From Chitinophagaceae bacterium (GTDB lineage: Bacteria; Bacteroidota; Bacteroidia; Chitinophagales; Chitinophagaceae), in the NCBI GenBank assembly GCA_947466405.1, contig CANICR010000003.1, positions 1-50,464 of the forward strand: a stretch of 50,464 bases of DNA, written 5' to 3'. Below the pieces are notes generated by a model, which was given only the letters and a program-made list of their open reading frames with translations, was not told the DNA's origin and did no database searches. Below, in pieces: positions 1 through 9,296 of the stretch. How positions within the stretch are numbered: the stretch's first letter is position 1; each line of letters starts with the position of its first letter. The translations under genes were made by a program, and so were the position numbers.

Positions 1-12
1 AAAGGAAAGACA

Positions 13-1146
13 TTATTGTAAAAATAATTCACTGGCAATTCCATCAGCGAATAGTTTTCCTTCCCTCGTTAGTGTAATATTACTTCCCTTTAATTCCAAT
101 CTTTTGTTATTAATAAATGTTTCACAAGAAGAAACTAACGAAGTCAATCGCTCACTTCCAAAATTTTTCAACACAAAGTCCTCGTCTATTCCTTCAATCC
201 TTCTTAAGGAAATCATAACGTATTCATTAAAACGCTGTGCAGTTGTAAGCACTTCTTCTTCAAATGGGATTTTATGTTTTTTTAACTCATTGATATAGGT
301 CATATTATTAGCAATATTCCATCTTCTTTTGTCTTTTCCATCAAACGAATGAGCAGAAGGACCAAATCCAAGATACGGTTTGCCTTGCCAATAGCTACTA
401 TTGTGCTTACTTCTCATTCCTGCTTTAGAATAATTACTGATCTCGTATTGTTCATATCCAAAACTGTTCAACAAGTCCATCGTTAGTAAAAATTGAGCAG
501 CTTGCTTTTCGGGATCAATACCAACGCCCTTTTTTTGCTGAATAAAATGATGTAATGCGGTTTTGGGCTCAATAGTTAAAGCATAACATGAAATATGTGG
601 AATGCCTCTTTCGTTAATGTATCGAATGTTTTTTTCTAATTCGGAGTCACTCAACAACGGGCTTCCAAAAATTAAATCAACTGAAAAATTTGTTATCCCC
701 GCTTCTAAAATTATATCAATACTTTTAAGTGAATCTTGTGAATTGTGAGCCCGATTCATCCAGGCTAATTCTTTATCAACAAAAGATTGAACACCTAAAC
801 TTAATCTGTTTATTCCCAAACCCATCCATTCTTTTACTGTAGAAGTATTAATATCATCAGGGTTTGCTTCTAAAGTTATTTCAACATCCGTGTTGATTGT
901 ATATTTTTTTTGTATTACTGATAAAATGGAGTCTATCTCAGAGAGGGTTAACAAACTAGGAGTTCCTCCGCCAAAATAAATAGTTTCGATAGGTTCAGGA
1001 CTAGATATAAAATCATTTTGAAGTGAAATTTCATTTTTTAAAGCCAGTATAAAATCTGATTTATTCTTCATACTGGTAGAAAAATGGAAATTGCAGTATG
1101 AGCACGCTTGCTTACAAAATGGAATATGAATATAAATACCCGCCAA
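13..1146 (-). CDS. hemW: HemW-like radical SAM heme chaperone (coproporphyrinogen III oxidase-like)
   Basis: N-terminus MAGIYIHIPFCKQACSYCNFHF carries the radical SAM CxxxCxxC motif typical of HemW; YFGGGTPSLL motif. Start codon appears to be TTG. Confidence 0.93.
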   Translation of the reverse strand: MAGIYIHIPFCKQACSYCNFHFSTSMKNKSDFILALKNEISLQNDFISSPEPIETIYFGGGTPSLLTLSEIDSILSVIQKKYTINTDVEITLEANPDDINTSTVKEWMGLGINRLSLGVQSFVDKELAWMNRAHNSQDSLKSIDIILEAGITNFSVDLIFGSPLLSDSELEKNIRYINERGIPHISCYALTIEPKTALHHFIQQKKGVGIDPEKQAAQFLLTMDLLNSFGYEQYEISNYSKAGMRSKHNSSYWQGKPYLGFGPSAHSFDGKDKRRWNIANNMTYINELKKHKIPFEEEVLTTAQRFNEYVMISLRRIEGIDEDFVLKNFGSERLTSLVSSCETFINNKRLELKGSNITLTREGKLFADGIASELFLQ

Positions 1147-1186
1147 AGATTGTAGTTTTACATTTTTAAAATGTGAAGTTTCGTGT

Positions 1187-3010
1187 ATGCAAGTTAGCCT
1201 TAATAGAAATATAATAAAATTACTTCTTCTTATAATTATTTTAATTCATCTTGGATATACTTCAACAGCACAAAAAGTTTCTGCAACAAATAAGTACAGT
1301 TTGCTAATTAAATTGATAGATAAAGAACATTCTGTTTATTTCAACTCGCTTAGATTAAACAATAGCTTTATTAACAAAGAAGAGGGTTTGTTATACATCA
1401 ATAACCTACCAAAATTATTAGCCTCAAAAGGATTTCCAGTATCATCAATTGATAAAATGATTATCAAAGACACCATTACTGATATCGAACTGTATTTAGG
1501 AGAAAAATATGTATATACAAAGCTATCTTTTTCAAATATTGAGCCAGCAGCTATAAACAATACAGGCATTAATTCCAAAAGATTAGTAAGTCAACCATTA
1601 AGTTTTTTTCAAATTGAATCAATAAAGGAGCGACTCCTGAATTATTATGAAAATAATGGCTACCCTTTTGCAAATGTTTATATGGATAGTATTGTAATTA
1701 GGGGAAAAGAAATTAATGCAAGTTTGCTTGTACAAAAAGGAAATTATTATAAAATAGATAGTATCAGAACATTTGGAAATGCTGTAATAAGTAATTTGTT
1801 TTTACAGCGATATTTATTTATAAGTAATCAGAGTATGTACAATAAAGAAAAATTAAAAAGCGTAGATGCTTATATTCAAGAACTGCCTTTTTTAAAAGCA
1901 ATTCAGCCTTCGGATATAACTATGTTAGGTACAGGAGGTGTTTTAAATGTATACTTACAACCAAAAAAATGTAGTCAAATTAATTTTCTGATAGGGGCAC
2001 AACCTTCTACTTTAAATGTATCAAAGGTTCAATTCACTGGGGATGTCAACCTGAATTTGAAAAATATTTTCGGCATGGGGGAAAGTATTTTAATGAAGTG
2101 GCAACAGCTTCAACCAAAATCACCTAGATTAAATCTAGGGTTCAATTATCCCTATATTTTTAAGTCCAGTACAGGATTGGATTTCTTGTTTGACGTGTTT
2201 AAAAAAGACTCAAATTTTTTACAAATAAATACAAAACTTGGCTTTGTATATTCTTTAACCGCCAATAATATTGGAAAATTGTTTATTCAGCTGCAGAATA
2301 ATTCTTTGTTGCAAGGCGCCATAGATACTTCTGAAATTAAAGCTACAAAAACATTGCCTCCCAATGTGGATATGAAAGCAACTAACATAGGGCTGAATTA
2401 TGATTGGAATACGACTAACTACAGATTAAATCCAAGGAGGGGCAATGAAATTAATTTCACCACGTCAATTGGGATAAAAAATTTAAAAATAAATAACGAC
2501 ATACGAAACATTAAGGATCCAGGGTTTAATTATGCGTTGTTGTATGATTCTTTAAAATTAAAAAGCTATCAAATCAGGATGAATGTATATTACGCACATT
2601 TTTTTTCCATTAAAAAGAATAATGTGATAAAATTGGGATTTCATGGAGGTGGGTATTTTAGTCCAGAAGTATTTAGAAACGATTTGTTTCAAATCGGAGG
2701 ATACAAACTATTAAGAGGGTTTGATGAAGAAAGTATTTATGCTACCAAATATGGAGTAATTTCACTCGAGTACCGATTTCTATTAGCACTTAATAGCTAT
2801 TTTTCTTTTTTTACTGATTACGGAGCAGTTCAACATAAATTTTATTCGCAAAACGTAAACAACAATTATGTAGGAACAGGAATATCACTATTGTACGAAA
2901 CAAAGAATGGAGTATTGAATATTAGTTATGGATTGGGCAAAAGGGATGATATGAAATTAAGTATCAGGGAAAATTCAAAAATTCATTTCGGGTATATAAA
3001 CTACTTTTAA
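1187..3010 (+). CDS. BamA/TamA-like outer membrane protein (POTRA plus beta-barrel)
   Basis: Signal peptide, POTRA-like region (KIDSIRTFGNAVISNLFLQRYL), barrel with LRGF motif (GGYKLLRGFDEES) and C-terminal aromatic ...GYINYF. Confidence 0.85.
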   Translation: MQVSLNRNIIKLLLLIIILIHLGYTSTAQKVSATNKYSLLIKLIDKEHSVYFNSLRLNNSFINKEEGLLYINNLPKLLASKGFPVSSIDKMIIKDTITDIELYLGEKYVYTKLSFSNIEPAAINNTGINSKRLVSQPLSFFQIESIKERLLNYYENNGYPFANVYMDSIVIRGKEINASLLVQKGNYYKIDSIRTFGNAVISNLFLQRYLFISNQSMYNKEKLKSVDAYIQELPFLKAIQPSDITMLGTGGVLNVYLQPKKCSQINFLIGAQPSTLNVSKVQFTGDVNLNLKNIFGMGESILMKWQQLQPKSPRLNLGFNYPYIFKSSTGLDFLFDVFKKDSNFLQINTKLGFVYSLTANNIGKLFIQLQNNSLLQGAIDTSEIKATKTLPPNVDMKATNIGLNYDWNTTNYRLNPRRGNEINFTTSIGIKNLKINNDIRNIKDPGFNYALLYDSLKLKSYQIRMNVYYAHFFSIKKNNVIKLGFHGGGYFSPEVFRNDLFQIGGYKLLRGFDEESIYATKYGVISLEYRFLLALNSYFSFFTDYGAVQHKFYSQNVNNNYVGTGISLLYETKNGVLNISYGLGKRDDMKLSIRENSKIHFGYINYF

Positions 3011-3029
3011 TAAAATTTAAATAAGTAAA

Positions 3030-3923
3030 GTGCTTTTTATAAAATCGATCGGTGTGAGTAATCATTCTTTTTATTTTTTAATAATCTTTTTTCTGCTGCC
3101 CTTATTCATAGGTGCACAGATTCAAGATACTGGATTCGTAAAGAAAGACAGTATTGCAATAGTTGATTCTATAAGCTTACATAAAGCAACCCCATCAATA
3201 TTATTACAGTATCAAAATTCAGACAAGCAATCCCCTAGTATTTTTTTTCCGGAAAATATAAGAAATAAAATTTCTACCGATATTTTGTTTTATATCATTT
3301 GTGTTTTATTCCTAGTACTCGGGATATTTCGGTCACTAAATAAAAAATACTTTGACAATATCACCCGCGTTTTTTTTAATAATTCGCTTCGACAAAGTCA
3401 ATTAATAGATCAGTTATTGCAAACGAAAATTCCTTCTCTTTTCATGAATTTGTTTTTTGTTGCTGTTGCCGGGCTATATTTATTTTTATTGTTAAGCTAT
3501 TTCGAAAAAAGCCCAATCAATAACTGGATAAATTTGTACAGTTGTATTTTTTTCGTATTGCTGGTATATGTTGTAAAGTATATTATTCTTCATTTTTTTG
3601 GATGGATAACAGACAGTAAATCCGAAGTGGAAAAGTATTCGTTTCTGGTTTTTTTATTTAATAAGATATTAGGATTGCTTTTGCTTCCTTTTGTGGTGAT
3701 AATGGCATTTACTGACAAAAAGATTGCAAGTATTTTTGTCACCATTTCTTTCTGTATGATTGTAATTGTATTATTACTGCGTTACTTTAGGGCATATAAT
3801 TTGTTGCGAAACAAATTGAAACTCAGTTGGTTTCATTTTCTTTTGTATGTAATCGGGCTAGAAATTTTGCCAATTTTATTGATTTACAAAGCAACGATGA
3901 GTTTTCTTAATAAAAGTCTGTAA
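3030..3923 (+). CDS. DUF4271-like integral membrane protein
   Basis: Signal peptide followed by several hydrophobic helices; matches the DUF4271 family layout and sits directly before a HemD-like gene. GTG start. Confidence 0.75.
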   Translation: MLFIKSIGVSNHSFYFLIIFFLLPLFIGAQIQDTGFVKKDSIAIVDSISLHKATPSILLQYQNSDKQSPSIFFPENIRNKISTDILFYIICVLFLVLGIFRSLNKKYFDNITRVFFNNSLRQSQLIDQLLQTKIPSLFMNLFFVAVAGLYLFLLLSYFEKSPINNWINLYSCIFFVLLVYVVKYIILHFFGWITDSKSEVEKYSFLVFLFNKILGLLLLPFVVIMAFTDKKIASIFVTISFCMIVIVLLLRYFRAYNLLRNKLKLSWFHFLLYVIGLEILPILLIYKATMSFLNKSL

Positions 3924-3951
3924 TTTTGCACTTTCATTGTATGATATAAGT

Positions 3952-4749
3952 ATGGTAAAAAGTAATATCAAAAAAGCTACCGCTCCAATAAAAATTCCAA
4001 TAAAAATACTTATAGCGCAACCAAAGCCAGAAGGGTCAAAGTCACCGTATTATGACCTTGCCGTAAAACATGGCCTTGCATTGGATTTCTATCCATTTAT
4101 AAATGTAGAAGGTATTCCTTCCAAAGAATTCCGAAAACAAAAAATTGATATTCCGTATTATACAGCGGTGATTTTCACTAGCAGAAATGCCATAGATCAT
4201 TTTTTCCGTACTTGTGAAGAAATGAAAATCAGTATTTCTCAAGACACGAAATACTTCTGCATTACTGAATCGGTAGCGTTGTACTTGCAAAAATTTATTT
4301 TATACCGTAAAAGAAAAGTTTTTTACGGCGCAGATGGGTTGAATAAAAGCTTGTTTGATGTGATTAATAAGCATAAAGAAAATGAAAGATTTTTATACCC
4401 CTGTTCAGAATTATTTGACAGTGAGATTACCAATTGGTTAAAAATCAATAAGTGTGAGTTTGCCACCCCGATACTATACAAAATTGTAAGTAATGATATC
4501 AAAGCGGTCATTGCTAAAAAGTATGATATTATTTGCCTATTTACACCAGGTGGAGTAAAATGCTTGATGGAGAACTTTCCAAAGTTTAAACAAAAAGAAA
4601 CTAAAATAGCTGTATTTGGTGCTAATACTTTTAAATCAGCTGAAGATGCAGGGCTAACGTTAGATATTAAAGCCCCGATGCCTCAAACACCCAGTATGGT
4701 TAGTGCATTGGAAAAATTCCTTATAAAACCAAGTGCCACCAAAAAGTAG
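3952..4749 (+). CDS. hemD: uroporphyrinogen-III synthase (HemD)-like protein
   Basis: HemD-like two-domain pattern: ILIAQPKP..., VIFTSRNAIDHF, FLYPCSE, ICLFTPGGVKCLMENF, IAVFGANTFKSAEDAGL. ORF track begins at TTG 3937; ATG 3952 is more likely. Confidence 0.8.
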   Translation: MVKSNIKKATAPIKIPIKILIAQPKPEGSKSPYYDLAVKHGLALDFYPFINVEGIPSKEFRKQKIDIPYYTAVIFTSRNAIDHFFRTCEEMKISISQDTKYFCITESVALYLQKFILYRKRKVFYGADGLNKSLFDVINKHKENERFLYPCSELFDSEITNWLKINKCEFATPILYKIVSNDIKAVIAKKYDIICLFTPGGVKCLMENFPKFKQKETKIAVFGANTFKSAEDAGLTLDIKAPMPQTPSMVSALEKFLIKPSATKK

Positions 4750-4870
4750 AAATTTTCTTTTTTGAATTTTCTTTCCCAACTTGATTTATTCTCAATAAAA
4801 AATGCCCTAAAGACCTATGCGATTCTAAAAGGGGATAATAGCTGATAATAATTAGAAATAAAATAGTCAC

Positions 4871-6907
4871 ATGAACCCTCTATTAACAAATGTGTTGATT
4901 CACGAAACTAGTCCCTATTTGCTTCAGCATGCTCAAAATCCTGTTCATTGGCAAATTTGGAGTGAGGCTTCATTAGCAACAGCCAAACAACTAGATAAAC
5001 CCATCCTACTTAGTATTGGGTATTCTGCCTGTCATTGGTGTCATGTTATGGAAAAAGAGAGTTTTGAAAATGATGACATTGCAGCTTATATGAATGAACA
5101 TTTTATCAGTATTAAAGTGGATAGGGAAGAAAGGCCAGATCTTGATCATATCTACATGGAAGCTGTGCAAGTTTTAACTGGAAGTGGTGGCTGGCCATTA
5201 AATGTTTTTTTAACTCCCAATGGTGAGCCGTTTTTTGGAGGCACTTATTTTCCACCAAAAAGATTACACAATCGTGCCTCATGGCTGGAAAATTTACAAG
5301 TAATACATGATTTATGGATTAATAAAAGAGAAGAGGTAGAATTACAGGCAAATAAATTAACGGTTCATATAAAGTCAACTAATGAAATTTTTTCAACAAG
5401 GGTAAATAAGTTTACGAATGCTTCACCATCGTTTAATGATGAATATTTTAAAAATATTTCTAATCAACTTTTGAAATCTGCAGATTATAACAATGGTGGT
5501 TTTGGGAATGCGCCAAAGTTCCCACAGTTATTATCTATACAATATTTATTACACTATCATCATCATTGCAAAGATACTGCTGCATTAAATCATGCTTTAC
5601 ATTCTTTAAAAGCATTGTTGAATGGAGGAATTTATGATCATTTAGCAGGAGGATTGGCAAGGTATAGCACAGATGAAAATTGGCATGCTCCTCATTTTGA
5701 AAAAATGCTTTATGATAATGCTTTGTTCATAACGGTAATGTGTGATGCTTTTCAAATCACCCATGATAAAGCATTTAGTGATGGGATTGATAAAACGATA
5801 TCTTTTTGTGTAAATGAATTAAAAAGCCGCGAGGGGGGTTATTATACTGCAATTGATGCGGATAGCGAAGGTGAGGAGGGTAAATATTATGTATGGGATA
5901 AAGCAAGTATAGAAAAAATATTACAAGAAGAAGCAGAAATATTTTGTGATTATTATGATGTAAAAGAAGAAGGCAATTGGGAGGAAACAAATATTTTACA
6001 CGGAAAAATTAACACCATTGACTTTTTAAAAAAGCATCAAGTTTCAGAAGTAGACTTGTTGAAATTATTAAATGAATGCCAGTTGAAGTTGCTAAAACAA
6101 AGAGCGAATCGTAAAAGGCCAACAACAGATACTAAAATCCTACTTGGAATAAATGCAATGCTTATCACGGCTTTTTGTAAGGCTTATGGAGCTTTACAAA
6201 ACCCTGCTTACAAAACCCTAGCCATAGAATTATTTGATTTCATTAAAACTACTTTTTCAAAAGATAACAAGTTTTACTTTCATAGTTATTCTGGTAAAAC
6301 AGCCAAACAAAATGCATATTTAGATGACCTTGCATTTGTAATTCAAGCTTGTATAAATCTTCAGGAAATTACGGGAGATCAAGAATATTTATACGAAGCA
6401 CAAAACATTACCCATCAAGTAAAGGAAGATTTTGAAATAGAGTATGCTGGTTTGTTTTATTACACCAATAAGAATCAAACAGATCTACTGCTAAGAAAAG
6501 TAGATGTGTACGATAATACAGTAGCTTCCGGAAATAGTATAATGGCTGAAAATTTAAAATATTTATCCGTTATTTTCAATAATAAAGAATGGCTAGAGCA
6601 ATCAGAAGATATGGTACAAAAAGTAGAAAAAATTGTACAAAAACATCCAATTTCGTTGAGTAAGTGGTGTTTGGTATTATTAAATAACAGTATAGGACTA
6701 ATGGATATTGTTGTTACGGGGAAGGATGCTATCTTCAATATTTCAAAAGTCTTGATTAATTTTTTGCCAAACAAAGTATTACAAACTTCAAATGTGGAAT
6801 TGGATTTACCCCTATTAAAACATAAAAAATACGATAATAGTGTCTTGTTTTATGTCTGTCAAAACAACGCTTGTAGAGAGATTTCTAACGAATTTGTTAC
6901 TTTTTAA
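4871..6907 (+). CDS. thioredoxin domain-containing protein, DUF255/YyaL/SSP411 family
   Basis: Diagnostic [43 protein letters not shown] and [24 protein letters not shown]. Confidence 0.93.
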   Translation: MNPLLTNVLIHETSPYLLQHAQNPVHWQIWSEASLATAKQLDKPILLSIGYSACHWCHVMEKESFENDDIAAYMNEHFISIKVDREERPDLDHIYMEAVQVLTGSGGWPLNVFLTPNGEPFFGGTYFPPKRLHNRASWLENLQVIHDLWINKREEVELQANKLTVHIKSTNEIFSTRVNKFTNASPSFNDEYFKNISNQLLKSADYNNGGFGNAPKFPQLLSIQYLLHYHHHCKDTAALNHALHSLKALLNGGIYDHLAGGLARYSTDENWHAPHFEKMLYDNALFITVMCDAFQITHDKAFSDGIDKTISFCVNELKSREGGYYTAIDADSEGEEGKYYVWDKASIEKILQEEAEIFCDYYDVKEEGNWEETNILHGKINTIDFLKKHQVSEVDLLKLLNECQLKLLKQRANRKRPTTDTKILLGINAMLITAFCKAYGALQNPAYKTLAIELFDFIKTTFSKDNKFYFHSYSGKTAKQNAYLDDLAFVIQACINLQEITGDQEYLYEAQNITHQVKEDFEIEYAGLFYYTNKNQTDLLLRKVDVYDNTVASGNSIMAENLKYLSVIFNNKEWLEQSEDMVQKVEKIVQKHPISLSKWCLVLLNNSIGLMDIVVTGKDAIFNISKVLINFLPNKVLQTSNVELDLPLLKHKKYDNSVLFYVCQNNACREISNEFVTF

Positions 6908-7052
6908 TTAAAAAAGTGATTTCACAGGTTTTTAACATTTTAATTAATAATAAATCAATAATTTGCACGTTACAGATTTCGTTAATGTTATTTTGAAAAA
7001 AGTCGATTATTTTATTCAATTAATTATTTATTGATTTTTCACATTAACATTT

Positions 7053-7060
7053 TATATTTG
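7053..7060 (+). promoter_or_regulatory. Bacteroidota-type -7 box upstream of gldK (TATATTTG) with TTG at 7031-7033
   Basis: TTG-N19-TATATTTG fits the TTTG/TAnnTTTG sigma-ABfr consensus, about 24 bp before the gldK ATG. Confidence 0.65.
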
Positions 7061-7083
7061 CCCACAATTACAAAGCAAAAGAA

Positions 7084-8376
7084 ATGAACAATAGTATATT
7101 TAAACTCGTAACACTAGTATTCTTGGTTGTATTTACAAGTAGTTGTAATATGCTAGGAGGAAGTGGTAATCCTGGTTCAGCCCAATCTAGTGATGGACAA
7201 TTACATGGTATTCCAGTTGGGAAGAATCAAAATACTATAAGACCTTATGGTATGGTATATGTTCCTGGAGGAATGTTTCATATGGGGCCTAGTGATGAAG
7301 ATATTAGTTTCACTTTTACTTCTCGCAATAAAGCTGTCTCCATGAGTGGGTTTTGGATGGATATAACAGAAATTACTAATAATGAATACAAGCAATTTAC
7401 CAATTGGGTAAGAGATTCAATTGCAGCAAAATTATTAGGATATGTAAAACAAGGAAAAGATGGTGTAGAGCGTATTGATTGGAAAAAGCCAATAAAATGG
7501 TCTGATAAATCTACCATTGAGAAGATAGATGCAATGATTGTAACTCCAGATAACAGGATATTTGGTAAAAAAGAATTAGATCCTAATAAAATTATTTTTC
7601 AATCAGAAATATTTGATTTTAAATCTGCTGCACAGAACAGAGATCAGACTATACCACGATCTGCGTTTATTATAAAAACTAAAACCCCTGTTTATCCTGA
7701 TACTTTGGTGTGGGTTAGGGATTTTGCATACTCTTATAATGAACCAATGGCTATTTCTTATTTCTCTCATCCAGCTTATGGTGAATATCCATTAGTTGGA
7801 GTTAATTGGAAACAAGCAACGGCTTTTTGTCAATGGCGTACCCATATTTTTAATGCTTATTTAGAATCAAAAAAGAGAAGTCCTGTTCCGGAATTCCGCT
7901 TGCCTACTGAAGCTCAATGGGAATATGCAGCAAGGGGTGGAAAATCTCAAGCACAGTTTCCATGGGGTGGTCCATATCTTAGAAACAAAAAGGGATGTAC
8001 CCTTGCAAACTTCAAGCCAGGAAGAGGAAATTATGCAGAAGATGGAGCTTTGTACACTGTAAAAGCAACAAGCTATTTCGCCAATGATTATGGCTTATTT
8101 AACATGGCAGGCAATGTAGCCGAATGGACATCTTCTTTATACACTGAATCAGCTGGCGCATTTAATCATGACTTGAATCCTGAAATCCGTTGGAATGCAA
8201 AGGATTCTGATCCTCCAAGGATGAAAAGAAAAGTTATTAGAGGTGGAAGCTGGAAAGATGTAGGATTTTATTTACAAACTAGTTCAAGAGCTTACGAATA
8301 TCAAGATACATCAAAATCATATATCGGATTTCGTTGTGTTCAAGATTTGCCTCCTACAAAAAGAAGAGGAAGGTAA
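7084..8376 (+). CDS. gldK: gliding motility/T9SS lipoprotein GldK (SUMF1/FGE-fold)
   Basis: Lipoprotein signal TSSCN; SUMF1-like motifs (MVYVPGGMFHMG, RLPTEAQWEYAARGG, NMAGNVAEWTSS, VIRGGSWKD, GFRCV); first gene of gldKLMN. Confidence 0.95.
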   Translation: MNNSIFKLVTLVFLVVFTSSCNMLGGSGNPGSAQSSDGQLHGIPVGKNQNTIRPYGMVYVPGGMFHMGPSDEDISFTFTSRNKAVSMSGFWMDITEITNNEYKQFTNWVRDSIAAKLLGYVKQGKDGVERIDWKKPIKWSDKSTIEKIDAMIVTPDNRIFGKKELDPNKIIFQSEIFDFKSAAQNRDQTIPRSAFIIKTKTPVYPDTLVWVRDFAYSYNEPMAISYFSHPAYGEYPLVGVNWKQATAFCQWRTHIFNAYLESKKRSPVPEFRLPTEAQWEYAARGGKSQAQFPWGGPYLRNKKGCTLANFKPGRGNYAEDGALYTVKATSYFANDYGLFNMAGNVAEWTSSLYTESAGAFNHDLNPEIRWNAKDSDPPRMKRKVIRGGSWKDVGFYLQTSSRAYEYQDTSKSYIGFRCVQDLPPTKRRGR

Positions 8377-8471
8377 AATTATTTTTTCTATACTTTCTTA
8401 GTTATTGAAACAACAATTCTATATAATATTTTTTAATTAAAATTCACAAACAAAACCAAAAAATCAATAAA

Positions 8472-9236
8472 ATGTCAGTTAAAATTCCTTCAAATGTCAG
8501 TAAATGGATGGACGTTGCCGTTTCACTTGCAGCAGCAGTAGTTATCTTTGGTGCGTTACAGAAAATCCTTCATACACCAATAGCAGATTTGTTTTTAAAA
8601 ATAGGTTTGTACACAGAGGCCGCTATTTTTCTAATGTATGGTATTTTGTATGCAAAATCTGAAGTAGCTAAAGAAGATTGGGAAGGAGAAGGTCACGGTG
8701 CTAAAAAAGGAAGTAATAGCAGTATTGATTCTATGGATAAAATGTTGCAAGACGCAGATATTACTCCAGTAACATTAAAGAAATTAAGTGAAAGCTTTCA
8801 AAAATTAGGTACTACTGTAGCAGGAATTACTGATGTTAGTGAAGTAATAAAATCAACATCAGATTTTGGAGCAAAAACTAAAGAAGCAACTTTAGCAGTA
8901 GGATCTATGGCTGCAGCATTTACAAATAGCGCAGCTACAATGACGACTTTCAATAATGCATCTGAAAGTGCAAAAGGATTTCATGAACAAGTTCAAGTGT
9001 TAACTAAAAACCTTGGTTCATTAAATACTATTTATGAGTTAGAATTGAAAGAAAGTAATAATCACCTAAAAGCATTAAATGGCTTCTATGGTAAATTAGC
9101 AGAAGCTAGTCAAGCTATGATAAGTAGTGTAGACGATGCTAAAAAAGCAAAAGAACAAATAGCTGTTTTAGCTGGAAATCTAAGTAAATTAAATACCGTT
9201 TACGGTAATATGCTTGGAGCTATGCAAAGCAAATAA
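8472..9236 (+). CDS. gldL: gliding motility/T9SS inner membrane motor protein GldL
   Basis: Two N-terminal TM helices, glutamate at residue 49 in TM2 (LYTEAAIFLMYG), located between gldK and gldM. Confidence 0.95.
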   Translation: MSVKIPSNVSKWMDVAVSLAAAVVIFGALQKILHTPIADLFLKIGLYTEAAIFLMYGILYAKSEVAKEDWEGEGHGAKKGSNSSIDSMDKMLQDADITPVTLKKLSESFQKLGTTVAGITDVSEVIKSTSDFGAKTKEATLAVGSMAAAFTNSAATMTTFNNASESAKGFHEQVQVLTKNLGSLNTIYELELKESNNHLKALNGFYGKLAEASQAMISSVDDAKKAKEQIAVLAGNLSKLNTVYGNMLGAMQSK

Positions 9237-9296
9237 CTCTAAAAAAAGAGTTGATAATTCTAACAATATTCAATTATAATAATTAATTAATTAGTT

